This document shows positions 9,566 to 18,142 of a stretch of 64,000 bases of DNA, one piece after another; position 1 is the stretch's first letter; each line of letters opens with the position of its first letter. The position numbers were made by a program, and so were the translations under genes. The notes under the pieces are model-generated. The model saw nothing but the letters and a program-made list of their open reading frames with translations. It was not told the origin of the DNA and searched no databases. Origin of the DNA: Dictyobacter aurantiacus (GTDB lineage: Bacteria; Chloroflexota; Ktedonobacteria; Ktedonobacterales; Ktedonobacteraceae); NCBI RefSeq assembly GCF_003967515.1, contig NZ_BIFQ01000001.1, positions 2,418,001-2,482,000 of the forward strand, given 5' to 3'.

Positions 9566-9585
9566 AGCAGACTCATCTGCTTTTT
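9551..9585 (+). terminator. Terminator overlapping the clpX stop codon
   Basis: 11-bp stem GATGAGTCTGC / GCAGACTCATC with loop GTAAA, followed by TGCTTTTT. The clpX stop codon TAA (9563-9565) is in the loop, so the last codons of clpX encode half of the stem. It lies between clpX and lon and could attenuate read-through. Confidence 0.7.
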
Positions 9586-9640
9586 GCAGTATAGTTGTGT
9601 TATCTCTGTGGTTGATCAGTTAGAAGATAGGTGGAAACCA

Positions 9641-12241
9641 ATGAGTGAGCAAGAACGCCTGGATGTGGTACAAAATAGAGATAACGCGTATCCTCTGGTT
9701 GCGTTAAAAAGCATCGTTGCGTTTCCTCACAATCGTCAGGCACTCCCCATCGCTCGTGAGAAGACCATACGTGCTATTGAAGAAGCAATGTTACGCCCTG
9801 AGCATATCCTTGTGGCCGCGACCCAACGTAGCGTCGACATCGATGATCCTCAGGCCAAAGATATCTACCCCACCGGCACGCTGATCGAGATCGTGACCAT
9901 GCATCGGCAGCAGGATGGTAGCCTGCAGGTGCTGATTCGTGGCATTAACCGGGTCGTGATCGATGAATTTTTGGACCATGAACCTTTTATCCGTGTACGC
10001 GTGACCGAGCAGACTGAGCCCGAACAAAAGGGGCCCACCGCCGATGCCCTGGTCCGCCATACGACCAGCCTCTTTGAACGCTATGCGCAGCTCAATCGGC
10101 GTTTTTCCGTCGAGGATATTAACTCGATTGTGGCGCTCAAGACGCCCGCGCTCCTCTCCGATACACTCGCGGCCCACCTGGTAACAGATATGCAGCAGCA
10201 ACAGGATCTGCTGGAGACGCTGGATCCGATGGAGCGGCTGGAGAAGATCTGTGTGATCATGGGCAACGAGATCGAGATCCTGGAGCTGGAAACGACCATT
10301 CGCAGCCGCGTCCGGTCGCAGGTGGATCGTTCACAAAAAGAGTTCTATCTGCGTGAGCAGCTGCGCGCCATTCAGGAAGAGCTGGGCATGGAGACCTCTT
10401 CGGAGGCCGATGAGCTGCGCAACAAGCTGGCCGAGAAACAATTGCCGACGGAGGTCGCCAGTAAGGTACGCAAGGAGATCGATCGCCTGGAGCGCACCCC
10501 TTCGCAGTCGGCAGAGCTCACGGTGATCCGCTCGTACATCGATTGGGTATTGGCCCTGCCATGGAATGAACGTAGCGAGGAAGTGTTCGATATCGAGAAT
10601 GCGCGCAAGATTCTTGATGAGGATCACTATGGCCTGGAGGGCATTAAAGAGCGCATCCTTGAGTTCCTGGCAGTGCGGCAGTTGCGCATTCAGGCCGCTC
10701 AGCGTAGTGGCCAGCCGAGAAATATGAGCCAGGGCCAGATCCTGTGTCTGATCGGCCCTCCCGGTGTGGGTAAAACAACGCTGGGACAGTCGATCGCCAG
10801 AGCGCTGAACCGCAAATTCGCGCGCATCTCGTTGGGTGGAGTGCACGATGAGGCGGAGATCCGTGGACATCGCCGCACCTACGTTGGCGCCTTGCCCGGT
10901 CGCATCATCCAGAGTATGAAAACTGTCGGGGTACGCAATCCCGTCTTCTTGCTCGATGAGATCGATAAACTCTCTTCCGAGTATCGCGGTGATCCGGCCG
11001 CCGCCCTGCTTGAGGTACTTGATACCGAGCAGAATCAGGCCTTTACCGACCATTACCTGGAGATGCCGTTCGATCTGTCTGAGGTATTCTTCATCTGTAC
11101 CGGCAATATCAAGTATCAGATCCCTCGTCCACTGGCCGATAGGATGGATATCATTGATCTGCCCGGCTATATGCTTGAAGAAAAAGTCAATATCGGGATG
11201 AAGCATCTGCTGCCAAAGGTTCTGCAGGAACACGGCCTCACGCCCGAACAGTTGAAGATTCCACAGACCGTGATGCAGCGTATCGTGACGGATTATACAC
11301 GCGAGGCCGGGGTGCGTAACCTGGATCGCATGCTGGCCAACATCTGCCGCAAGGTAGCCAGGCGTGTGCTGGAGAAGCCAGATACCCATGTACGTCTGAT
11401 GGTAAATAAGTTGGAACAGTACCTGGGACCACCACGCTATACCAACGCCCCCCCACTGATGCGTACACAGATCGGGGCCGCGATGGGTCTGGCCTGGACC
11501 GAGATGGGCGGCATCCTCTTGCCGGTGGAGGTCGTTACCATGAATGGTAAGGGCGAGCTACTGGTCACGGGACAGCTGGGCGATGTCATGCGCGAGTCGG
11601 TAATGGCGGCGCTCTCGTACATTCGTACCAGGGCTGATGAGCTGAATATCGACTCCAACTTCCAGGACACGACCGATCTGCATATCCACCTGCCCGAGAA
11701 CGCCATTCCAAAGGATGGTCCCTCGGCCGGTATCACCATTGCTACCGCTCTTGTCTCCGCGCTCACCCATCGACCGATTCGCACGGATCTGGCGATGACG
11801 GGCGAGGTTACGCTGCTGGGTAGCGTACTGGCTATCGGCGGCCTCAAAGAAAAGGTGCTGGCCGCGCAGCAGGCCAATATCCATAATCTGATCATTCCGG
11901 CCGTTAACCAGAAAGATCTACAGGAGATTCCTACCAAGATTCGCCAGCAGATCAACTTCATCCTGGTCGATAATATGGACCAGGTCATCGATACAGCCTT
12001 GATGGAGGCTCCAGCCGAAGAGTTATCGCCCAGCAATGAGCCAATAACGATACTGCGAGATGAGCAGGCGGCGATCTCCTCCGGCAAAAAGCTGCGCCGC
12101 TCTGGCTTACCACAACAGGAAGAACCCGATGATGAAGAACAGTCCGATTCGTCGAACTTCATTGTTCCCCCTACGGATCAGACATCACAAAATCATTATT
12201 CTTCCGCGCACACAAAAAGAAATGACAAAACGATTGGATAA
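9641..12241 (+). CDS. lon: ATP-dependent protease Lon
   Basis: About 866 residues from ATG 9641 (MSEQERLD), with AGGTGG nine bases upstream; an upstream TTG at 9584 lies inside the clpX terminator and is rejected. The N-terminal substrate-binding domain (YPLVALKSIVAFPHNRQALP) comes first. The AAA+ module follows with Walker A GPPGVGKTTLGQ and NPVFLLDEIDKL. The C-terminal serine protease domain has the catalytic Ser in PKDGPSAGI and the Lys in GGLKEKVLAA. It degrades misfolded and regulatory proteins. The last 60 residues are a charged, disordered extension beyond the usual end. It follows tig and clpX on the same strand. Confidence 0.97.
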   Translation: MSEQERLDVVQNRDNAYPLVALKSIVAFPHNRQALPIAREKTIRAIEEAMLRPEHILVAATQRSVDIDDPQAKDIYPTGTLIEIVTMHRQQDGSLQVLIRGINRVVIDEFLDHEPFIRVRVTEQTEPEQKGPTADALVRHTTSLFERYAQLNRRFSVEDINSIVALKTPALLSDTLAAHLVTDMQQQQDLLETLDPMERLEKICVIMGNEIEILELETTIRSRVRSQVDRSQKEFYLREQLRAIQEELGMETSSEADELRNKLAEKQLPTEVASKVRKEIDRLERTPSQSAELTVIRSYIDWVLALPWNERSEEVFDIENARKILDEDHYGLEGIKERILEFLAVRQLRIQAAQRSGQPRNMSQGQILCLIGPPGVGKTTLGQSIARALNRKFARISLGGVHDEAEIRGHRRTYVGALPGRIIQSMKTVGVRNPVFLLDEIDKLSSEYRGDPAAALLEVLDTEQNQAFTDHYLEMPFDLSEVFFICTGNIKYQIPRPLADRMDIIDLPGYMLEEKVNIGMKHLLPKVLQEHGLTPEQLKIPQTVMQRIVTDYTREAGVRNLDRMLANICRKVARRVLEKPDTHVRLMVNKLEQYLGPPRYTNAPPLMRTQIGAAMGLAWTEMGGILLPVEVVTMNGKGELLVTGQLGDVMRESVMAALSYIRTRADELNIDSNFQDTTDLHIHLPENAIPKDGPSAGITIATALVSALTHRPIRTDLAMTGEVTLLGSVLAIGGLKEKVLAAQQANIHNLIIPAVNQKDLQEIPTKIRQQINFILVDNMDQVIDTALMEAPAEELSPSNEPITILRDEQAAISSGKKLRRSGLPQQEEPDDEEQSDSSNFIVPPTDQTSQNHYSSAHTKRNDKTIG

Positions 12242-12281
12242 ATCTAATCCTCGTTCGTTATACTAGTAGTGAAGGCTTAAA

Positions 12282-12315
12282 TATGAAGAGGCAACCTGTA
12301 TATTGCCTCTTCATA
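12282..12315 (+). terminator. Hairpin after lon
   Basis: 13-bp stem TATGAAGAGGCAA / TTGCCTCTTCATA with an 8-base loop, 40 bp after the lon stop. There is no clear T-run, so function as a terminator is likely from position only. Confidence 0.5.
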
Positions 12316-12560
12316 CGATGCTATGCTTAACACTAACGCATCCCTTTTATCATCTACGTTCTTATCCATGCAACAGGTTTGTTCTTATGGAATTATCGAC
12401 AAAGGCAAATCTAATGCCAGACAACCGTGTATCCGCCGCTGCAAAACTGGCATCCAAAAGTTTCGGCGAACAAGCGTTTAAGTGTTAAGAATGCTGGGTT
12501 ATTTTTACCCATCTATGCATAGCGCAAGCGAGTTACGCATATAAAGAGAGGGTTGGCATT

Positions 12561-13214
12561 ATGAGTTACCAAGATCCTAATCAGTCAGGTCAGTATCCCG
12601 GCTCCGGCCAGTATGGCGGCTACAATCCAAATCAGCCGCAGCAGCCACAACCAACCGATCCTTACAGCGGCCAGCAATACAATCAGTCTGGTGGCTACCC
12701 TCCCTATGAGGGGCAGGGGCAGCAGCCAGGCTACGGTCAGCAACCTGGTTATGGTCAACAGCCCGGTTATGGCCAGCAGCAGACCCCATACGGTCAGCAA
12801 GCGCCATATGGCCAGCAGAATCCCTACGGCGCCAACGCTCCTGGCCGCGAAGGCTCGAGCATGAATATGGATCCGAATATCGCCAGTGGCCTGAGCTATC
12901 TGATCTTTGGCTGGATCGGTGGGTTGATCTTCTTCCTTATGGAAAAGAAGAATCGCCTGGTCCGCTTCCACGCCATGCAATCCATCATCCTCACAGGTGG
13001 TTGGACCGTCCTCAGCATTGTTCTTGGTATCCTAACGAGAAGCCTGGGTGCCGCAGGTCTGGCTGTGAGTTGCTTGAGCAGCATTATCGGTCTGGCCGTC
13101 TTTGTGGTCTGGATTATCTGTATGGTCAATGCCTTCCAGGGCAAATACTTCAAGCTGCCTGTTATTGGCGACTATGCGGAGAAATACGCCAACCAGGGCA
13201 CCAGCACCTTCTAA
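12561..13214 (+). CDS. DUF4870-type membrane protein with Gln/Gly/Tyr-rich N-terminus
   Basis: 217 residues. Residues 1-95 are low complexity, built of near-repeats PGYGQQ and PYGQQ with Gln, Pro, Gly and Tyr. From about residue 100 there is a DUF4870-like domain: SGLSYLIFGWIGGLIFFLME, KKNRLVRFHAMQSI, then two more hydrophobic segments and a closing ICMVNAFQGKYFKLPVIGDY. It is an inner-membrane protein of unknown function. The N-terminal tract resembles sticky, phase-separating sequences. The ribosome site is AGAGAGG. It is a single gene, followed by short hairpin repeats and a convergent 5S rRNA gene. Confidence 0.85.
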   Translation: MSYQDPNQSGQYPGSGQYGGYNPNQPQQPQPTDPYSGQQYNQSGGYPPYEGQGQQPGYGQQPGYGQQPGYGQQQTPYGQQAPYGQQNPYGANAPGREGSSMNMDPNIASGLSYLIFGWIGGLIFFLMEKKNRLVRFHAMQSIILTGGWTVLSIVLGILTRSLGAAGLAVSCLSSIIGLAVFVVWIICMVNAFQGKYFKLPVIGDYAEKYANQGTSTF

Positions 13215-13280
13215 TCACTACATCACACCACGATGGAGCCCCGTGCCGGTACGCTGGTCGGGGCTCATCCTTTCCCCCAC

Positions 13281-13345
13281 GTTCAAACCTCGCGTCCGAT
13301 TAGTCTTACTTCTTCCCCATATGTTCGGACCTCGCGTCCGATTAG
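13281..13345. repeat. Two direct copies of a short hairpin repeat
   Basis: 13281-13303 and 13323-13345 share 21 of 23 bases (second copy GTTCGGACCTCGCGTCCGAT). The second copy forms a CGGAC / GTCCG stem. Related copies occur at 22867-22888, 62295-62315 (reverse) and 19141-19161 (reverse). They lie between the DUF4870 gene and the 5S terminator. Confidence 0.6.
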
Positions 13346-13365
13346 CCTTGTACCCTGACGAACAT

Positions 13366-13391
13366 GAAAAAAACACCCGTGTGGGCGGGTG
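13366..13391 (-). terminator. Terminator of first 5S rRNA gene
   Basis: On the minus strand, stem CACCCG / CGGGTG followed by a run of seven T, directly after the 5S 3' end. Confidence 0.75.
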
Positions 13392-13394
13392 AAA

Positions 13395-13506
<112 letters not shown>

Positions 13507-13548
13507 GTTCACCTGCACATACAGGTGTTCGTTTCAACAACATAAACA

Positions 13549-13577
13549 ATATTACCCTAAGCCGGGCCAAAAGTCAA
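13549..13577 (-). promoter_or_regulatory. Promoter of first 5S rRNA gene
   Basis: Minus strand: TTGACT (13572-13577), 17-bp spacer, TAATAT (13549-13554), about 43 bp before the 5S. The -35 box lies in the loop of an inverted repeat, CGGGCCAAAA / TTTTGGCCCG (about 13563-13591). That repeat may also terminate the larC-like gene ending at 13612. Confidence 0.7.
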
Positions 13578-13611
13578 GCTTTTTTGGCCCGAATTTATCA
13601 TTTGTCTGTTT

Positions 13612-14400
13612 TCAGGAGTGGGTATGCTCGTGGGAGAGTTCGTGATGGTGGTGATAGTGGTGGTCGTGAGGGAGACCATAGGCTTCTCCCAGGCAGGCAC
13701 GCAGGCAGTTGGGCCAGATAACGCGCTTTTTGCCGAAACCATAGCCGACGCGTTCGATGGCGATGGCCGGCATCTCAAAGCGCGCCAGGGTGGCCAGGAT
13801 GGCGGCTCCCGTGGGGGTGACGAATTCACCCTCCAGTTGCGTTGGGACCCAGGGGGCTTTGACGGCGCTGAGGATCTCCAGCGTCGCGGGGGCCGGCACG
13901 GGCATCAATCCATGCGCCATGCGCAGGTGGCCACGCGTCAGGGGCAGCGGCGAGGCATAGAGCTGCGTAATGCCCAGCATCTCTATCGCCAGCGTATTGC
14001 CGACGATATCGACGATGGAGTCGACCGCGCCCACTTCGTGGAAGTGGATCTCTTCCAGGGAAACACCATGCACGGTCGCCTCAGCTTCTCCCAGGCGACG
14101 GAAGATGGCCGTGGCGGTATCGCGCACCCACGGCGAGAGCTGAGACGATGCCAGCAGGGCAGCGATATCGGTAAAGCTGCGCGTGGGCTGGTCTTGCTCT
14201 GTCAATATAACTTCAAAGCGCGAGCCCGTGATCCCTTGATCCGCATAAGGCGAAAGCCTGAGCTCATAACCCTCAACGGGCAGAGCCTGCAGCTCGCCGC
14301 GCAACCTGTCCAGCGATAGACCCGCGTCCAGAAACGCGCCCAACAACATATCTCCACTCACACCAGAATGACAATCCAGATAAGCGATCTTTTGCGACAT
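13612..14400 (-). CDS. larC: LarC1-like nickel pincer cofactor biosynthesis protein (N-terminal domain only)
   Basis: 262 residues from ATG 14400 (MSQKIAYLDCHSGVSGDMLLG). LarC inserts nickel into the pyridinium pincer cofactor of lactate racemase and relatives. Family motifs seen are DCHSGVSGDM at the start, HFHEVGAVDSIVDIVG near residue 115, LPLTRGHLRMAHGLMPVPAPAT and VTPTGAAILA. The protein stops at a His-rich tail (HDHHYHHHHELSHEHTHS), the place where full-length LarC (about 400 residues) has its inter-domain linker. The LarC2 half is absent, and the 5S promoter begins right after the stop, so no frameshifted LarC2 frame can follow. Reading the ORF up to 14550 would run into palindrome copy C and is rejected. 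Confidence 0.8.
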   Translation of the reverse strand: MSQKIAYLDCHSGVSGDMLLGAFLDAGLSLDRLRGELQALPVEGYELRLSPYADQGITGSRFEVILTEQDQPTRSFTDIAALLASSQLSPWVRDTATAIFRRLGEAEATVHGVSLEEIHFHEVGAVDSIVDIVGNTLAIEMLGITQLYASPLPLTRGHLRMAHGLMPVPAPATLEILSAVKAPWVPTQLEGEFVTPTGAAILATLARFEMPAIAIERVGYGFGKKRVIWPNCLRACLGEAYGLPHDHHYHHHHELSHEHTHS

Positions 14401-14510
14401 AGCTTCCTTTTTCTTTCTACCAACCAATGAATGCTCCATTCCCCAGATACTCTCATGCTCCTCGCCTGCAGCCTGCATGAGATTTCGTACCTCCGGTGCC
14501 CGCAAATCCA

Positions 14511-14631
14511 TTTTATATTGATGCATGAGGGGCGCGGATGCGCCCCTCATGCATCAATATAAAACTAGCGCGGCCGCGCAGCGGACGCGCGTGTGGGGGC
14601 GCTCACGTGTTCCCAGGGTGACGGGAGTCAG
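14511..14631 (+). repeat. Compound palindrome element, copy C
   Basis: 14511-14564: perfect 25-bp arms around a GGAT loop (inner GGGGCGC / GCGCCCC, outer TTTTATATTG). The GC module follows at 14566-14631 (AGCGCGGCCGCGCAGCGG, GGGGGCGCTCACGTG, CCCAGGGTGACGG). It is in the divergent region between the larC-like and rhamnosidase genes. The module matches copies D and E closely in reverse orientation. The rest of 14401-14852 holds no gene. Confidence 0.8.
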
Positions 14632-14852
14632 CCACACTCTGAAAACATTGCTCTTTTCTCCCTTTAGCTTATGCCGGAATGACTGGAGATGCAAGCGAAT
14701 GACTTATAATTGACCACTTCTCAAAAAAATTCAGGAAAAGCTTGACAATGACGCGGCCCATATGTTAACCAATTGAAAGACTCCGAAACAGAATGAAGGA
14801 TGACGTTACTATAGAACATGACTATTTCTCGCACGGAAGGAAGAACAGCGTC

Positions 14853-17576
14853 ATGACGACAACAATAACACCGGTACGGCTGCGTTGCGAATATCTGGAC
14901 AATCCATCTGGTATCGATACCACGCAACCCCGATTGAGCTGGCAGCTGGAGGCTACCACTCCGGGGCAGCGTTCGTTGAAGCAAACAGCCTACCAGATTC
15001 TGGTTAGCAGTAGTGAGTCCGGACTGGCACAGGGCCAGGGGGATCTCTGGGACAGCGGCAAGGTCTCGTCTCGGCAGAGTAGCCATATCGTGTATGCTGG
15101 CAGCGTGCTTACTTCGGGCCAGCAGTACTGGTGGCAGGTACGCGTCTGGGATGCGCGAGATGAGGCATCGGACTTCAGCGCCAGCGCCAGCTGGGAGATG
15201 GGCCTGTTGAACGATGGTGACTGGCAGAGCAAGTGGATCGGGCTACAGTCATCTATGCCGGCCTACGACGCCATCGATGTGGAACCAATGCAAAAGCTGC
15301 CCGGCCTGCAGTCAAGTCCCTACCTGCGCACCATCGCCACGTTACCCCGAGCTGTACGCAAGGCGCGCCTCTATGTGACAGCGAAAGGGGTCTATGAGGT
15401 TCACATCAACGGCCAGCGCGTTGGGGATGCCTATTTCGCACCTGGCTGGACCGACTACCAGCGGCGCATCCAGTATCAGACCTACGATGTCACGGCTCAA
15501 CTCCAACAGGGAGAGAATAGCGTCGCGGCCATCCTGGGCACTGGCTGGTATGCCGGACACGTCGGCTTCTGGATCGATGGCAATGGCAACAACTATCAGC
15601 ACTACGGCTCAGCTCCCCGCCTCCTGCTGCAGATGCAGATAGAATATACCGATGGCAGCAGTCAAACGATCATCTCGGATGAGAACTGGCAGGGTGCCCT
15701 GGGCCCCATCGTCTATTCGGACTTCCTGGCCGGCGAGACCTATGATGCACGCCATGAGCTGGCTGGCTGGGACCAGCCGACCTTTCAGGCCGACGATCGC
15801 TGGCAGCCAGTCCTGGTTGAGGAGCGTGACGCCGCCGTACGGCTGGTGGCCGAGCCCGCTCAGCCGATCCGGGTCACCCAGACCCTGACCCCCCAGGCCG
15901 TGACAGAGGTCTCGCCAGGGGTCTTTATTTATGATATGGGGCAAAACATGGTCGGCTGGGTACGTCTACAGGTCGCGGGAGAGGCCGGTACACGCGTGCA
16001 GCTGCGCTTCGTCGAGATGCTCAATCCGGATGGAACTATCTATACCACCAATCTGCGCAGCGCGCGCCAGACCGATACCTACATTCTCAAAGGACAGGGA
16101 CAGGAGATCTTTGAGCCGCACTTTACCTTCCATGGCTTTCGCTATGTCGAGATCAGTGGCTATCCAGGCCAGCCAACGCTGGAGACCCTGACCGGCATGG
16201 TGGCCCACTCGGATACCCCGCCCACCGGCAGCTTCGAATGCTCTAATCCTATGGTGAACCAGCTGCAGAAAAACATCGTCTGGGGGCAGCGGGGCAATTT
16301 TATCAGCGTGCCCACCGATTGTCCCCAGCGCGACGAGCGCCTGGGCTGGATGGGCGATGCTCAGATTTTCGTGCGTACCGCCTGCTACAACATGGACGTG
16401 GCCGCCTTCTTCACCAAGTGGATGCGCGACGTGGTCGATGCGCAGGCGCCCGATGGTGGCTTCCCCGGCGTGGCCCCACGCATAGTTGTGAAGGTCAATG
16501 GTGCCCCCGCCTGGGGTGACGCGGGCATCATCGTACCCTGGACCATCTATCAGATGTATGGGGATACACGCATCCTGGAGGAGCACTACGAGGCCATGGC
16601 CCGCTGGCTGGCCTATCTACACGAAGCCAATCCTGATCTGCTGTGGAAAAACAAACGCAACAACGACTATGGCGACTGGCTCTCGATCGATGCTGATACC
16701 CCCAAAGAACTACTGGGCACCGCCTACTTCGGCTATGATGCCCTGCTGATGTCTCGCATCGCCCACGCCCTGGGACGCGACGAGGACGAGGAAAAGTATC
16801 AGCGCCTCTTCAAAGGTATCAGTGAAGCGTTCACGCGCGCCTATGTCGATGAAGAGGGCTATATCAGCGGGGGCACCCAGACCTGCTACGTGGTCGCGCT
16901 CCAGATGCAACTGCTACCGGAACATTTGCGCCCCCTGGCCGCCCGGCACCTGGTCAAAGAGATCGAGAAAAAGAATGGTCATCTCTCAACCGGCTTTGTA
17001 GGCGTCGGTTATCTCTGTCCGGTCCTCACCAACTCCGGCTACAGCGAGGTTGCTTACCAGCTACTCAACAACGACACCTTCCCATCGTGGGGTTACTCGA
17101 TTAAACACGGCGCCACCACGATCTGGGAGCGCTGGGATGGCTGGACCACCGACAAAGGTTTCCAGGATCCAGGCATGAACTCTTTCAATCATTATTCGCT
17201 GGGTTCGGTGGGACAGTGGCTCTTCCAATACGTGGCGGGCATCAGTACCGACCAGCAGCGGCCCGGCTATCAGCATATCCAGTTGCGCCCCTATCCTGGG
17301 GACGATCTCACCTATGTCAAGGCCGAGTTTATGTCGATCCACGGCCGCATCGCCAGCGCCTGGCAAAAAGAGGGAGGCGCGCAGACCTTCACGGTCACGA
17401 TTCCAGCGAATACCACGGCCACCATCGCCCTGCCAGCAACCAGCGACACACAGATATTAGAAGGAGGCGTCCCGGCTGAAGAGGCCGACGGCGTAACCTT
17501 TGTGCAGGAAGAAGAGGAACGCATGCTGTTTGAGCTTGGCTCAGGCACCTATTCCTTCCGTCTGCGCGCCAGCTAG
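14853..17576 (+). CDS. Alpha-L-rhamnosidase (GH78)
   Basis: About 907 residues from ATG 14853 (MTTTITPVRLRCEYLDNP), with GGAAGGAAG upstream; the ATG at 14793 is less likely. It releases terminal alpha-L-rhamnose from plant and microbial glycans. The N-terminal beta domains (PRLSWQLEATTPGQRS, then YLRTIATLPRAVRKARLYVT) have the GH78 layout. The (alpha/alpha)6 catalytic barrel carries VPTDCPQRDERLGWMGDAQI with the catalytic acid region, and SIKHGATTIWERWDGW. The C-terminal beta domain starts near 800. There is no signal peptide, so it is probably cytoplasmic, acting on imported oligosaccharides. It ends 11 bp before a bidirectional terminator. Confidence 0.93.
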   Translation: MTTTITPVRLRCEYLDNPSGIDTTQPRLSWQLEATTPGQRSLKQTAYQILVSSSESGLAQGQGDLWDSGKVSSRQSSHIVYAGSVLTSGQQYWWQVRVWDARDEASDFSASASWEMGLLNDGDWQSKWIGLQSSMPAYDAIDVEPMQKLPGLQSSPYLRTIATLPRAVRKARLYVTAKGVYEVHINGQRVGDAYFAPGWTDYQRRIQYQTYDVTAQLQQGENSVAAILGTGWYAGHVGFWIDGNGNNYQHYGSAPRLLLQMQIEYTDGSSQTIISDENWQGALGPIVYSDFLAGETYDARHELAGWDQPTFQADDRWQPVLVEERDAAVRLVAEPAQPIRVTQTLTPQAVTEVSPGVFIYDMGQNMVGWVRLQVAGEAGTRVQLRFVEMLNPDGTIYTTNLRSARQTDTYILKGQGQEIFEPHFTFHGFRYVEISGYPGQPTLETLTGMVAHSDTPPTGSFECSNPMVNQLQKNIVWGQRGNFISVPTDCPQRDERLGWMGDAQIFVRTACYNMDVAAFFTKWMRDVVDAQAPDGGFPGVAPRIVVKVNGAPAWGDAGIIVPWTIYQMYGDTRILEEHYEAMARWLAYLHEANPDLLWKNKRNNDYGDWLSIDADTPKELLGTAYFGYDALLMSRIAHALGRDEDEEKYQRLFKGISEAFTRAYVDEEGYISGGTQTCYVVALQMQLLPEHLRPLAARHLVKEIEKKNGHLSTGFVGVGYLCPVLTNSGYSEVAYQLLNNDTFPSWGYSIKHGATTIWERWDGWTTDKGFQDPGMNSFNHYSLGSVGQWLFQYVAGISTDQQRPGYQHIQLRPYPGDDLTYVKAEFMSIHGRIASAWQKEGGAQTFTVTIPANTTATIALPATSDTQILEGGVPAEEADGVTFVQEEEERMLFELGSGTYSFRLRAS

Positions 17577-17586
17577 CGGGTATACA

Positions 17587-17641
17587 CCAAACAAAAAGGA
17601 TGCTCCAAGGGTTTCTCCCTTGGAGCATCCTTTTTGTTTGG
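17587..17641. terminator. Bidirectional terminator (rhamnosidase / GlsB-like)
   Basis: Perfect 25-bp arms around loop TTTCT. The stem GGATGCTCCAAGGG is flanked by A-run on the left and T-run on the right, so it terminates on both strands between convergent genes. Confidence 0.85.
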
Positions 17642-17653
17642 CGCGAGAGCCGC

Positions 17654-17941
17654 TTATACCGCTCTGCGTCCCGTCACAGAGTGCAGGATCGCAACCAGGA
17701 TACAGGCACCAATCAGTGCCACCACCAGGCTACCCCAGAAACCAAACGAGGCATCAGGAGCAACCAGATTAACAATCAAGCCACCAACAAAAGCGCCAAT
17801 CAGACCCAGAATCAGGTCACCGATAATACCATAGCCTTTGCCCGGCATGATCATACCAGCCAGCCAGCCGGCAACCAGACCAATAACAATCCAGGCAATA
17901 AGACCACCAGGGTTAAGTGCTGCACCAAGAACAAGACTCAT
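17654..17941 (-). CDS. GlsB/YeaQ/YmgE-family small membrane protein
   Basis: 95 residues, three hydrophobic segments. The family pattern is GGLIAWIVIGLVAGWLAGMI followed by MPGKGYGIIGDLILGLIGAFVGG and a last helix near the C-terminus. Members are annotated as transglycosylase-associated or stress-response membrane proteins; the molecular role is unproven. It is a monocistronic gene that shares the terminator at 17587-17641. Confidence 0.9.
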   Translation of the reverse strand: MSLVLGAALNPGGLIAWIVIGLVAGWLAGMIMPGKGYGIIGDLILGLIGAFVGGLIVNLVAPDASFGFWGSLVVALIGACILVAILHSVTGRRAV

Positions 17942-18064
17942 AATGCTTTCACCCCTTAAATTATGCTTGCTAAAGAAACTCTATCATGATAACTATGTGC
18001 GTCAATATGACGACAATTATAATACGAACCATGCACAAAAAAAGATGAGATTGCCAATGAGTTT

Positions 18065-18111
18065 ATTGAAAAGGAGGTGGTGCAACGACGTTGCACCACC
18101 TCCTTTTCAAT
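18065..18111. terminator. Perfect 47-bp palindrome, bidirectional terminator
   Basis: 23-bp perfect arms around one A (ATTGAAAAGGAGG ... CCTCCTTTTCAAT). A-run before and T-run after the GC stem on both strands. It lies just downstream of the sugar isomerase gene (minus strand), which it probably terminates. Confidence 0.8.
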
Positions 18112-18142
18112 AAAACAGCACAAAACTTTTTGTGTAGAGCAT

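Noticed and set aside
8224..9640. CIRCE or other heat-shock operator before clpX or lon
   Set aside because: No TTAGCACTC-N9-GAGTGCTAA-like site was found in these spacers.
10331..11389. Long minus-strand frame inside lon
   Set aside because: Lon motifs on the plus strand are complete; the antisense frame is a composition effect.
13618..14319. Plus-strand frame of 233 residues over the larC-like gene
   Set aside because: The minus strand encodes clear LarC motifs; this frame has low-complexity Arg/Gly content and no ribosome site.
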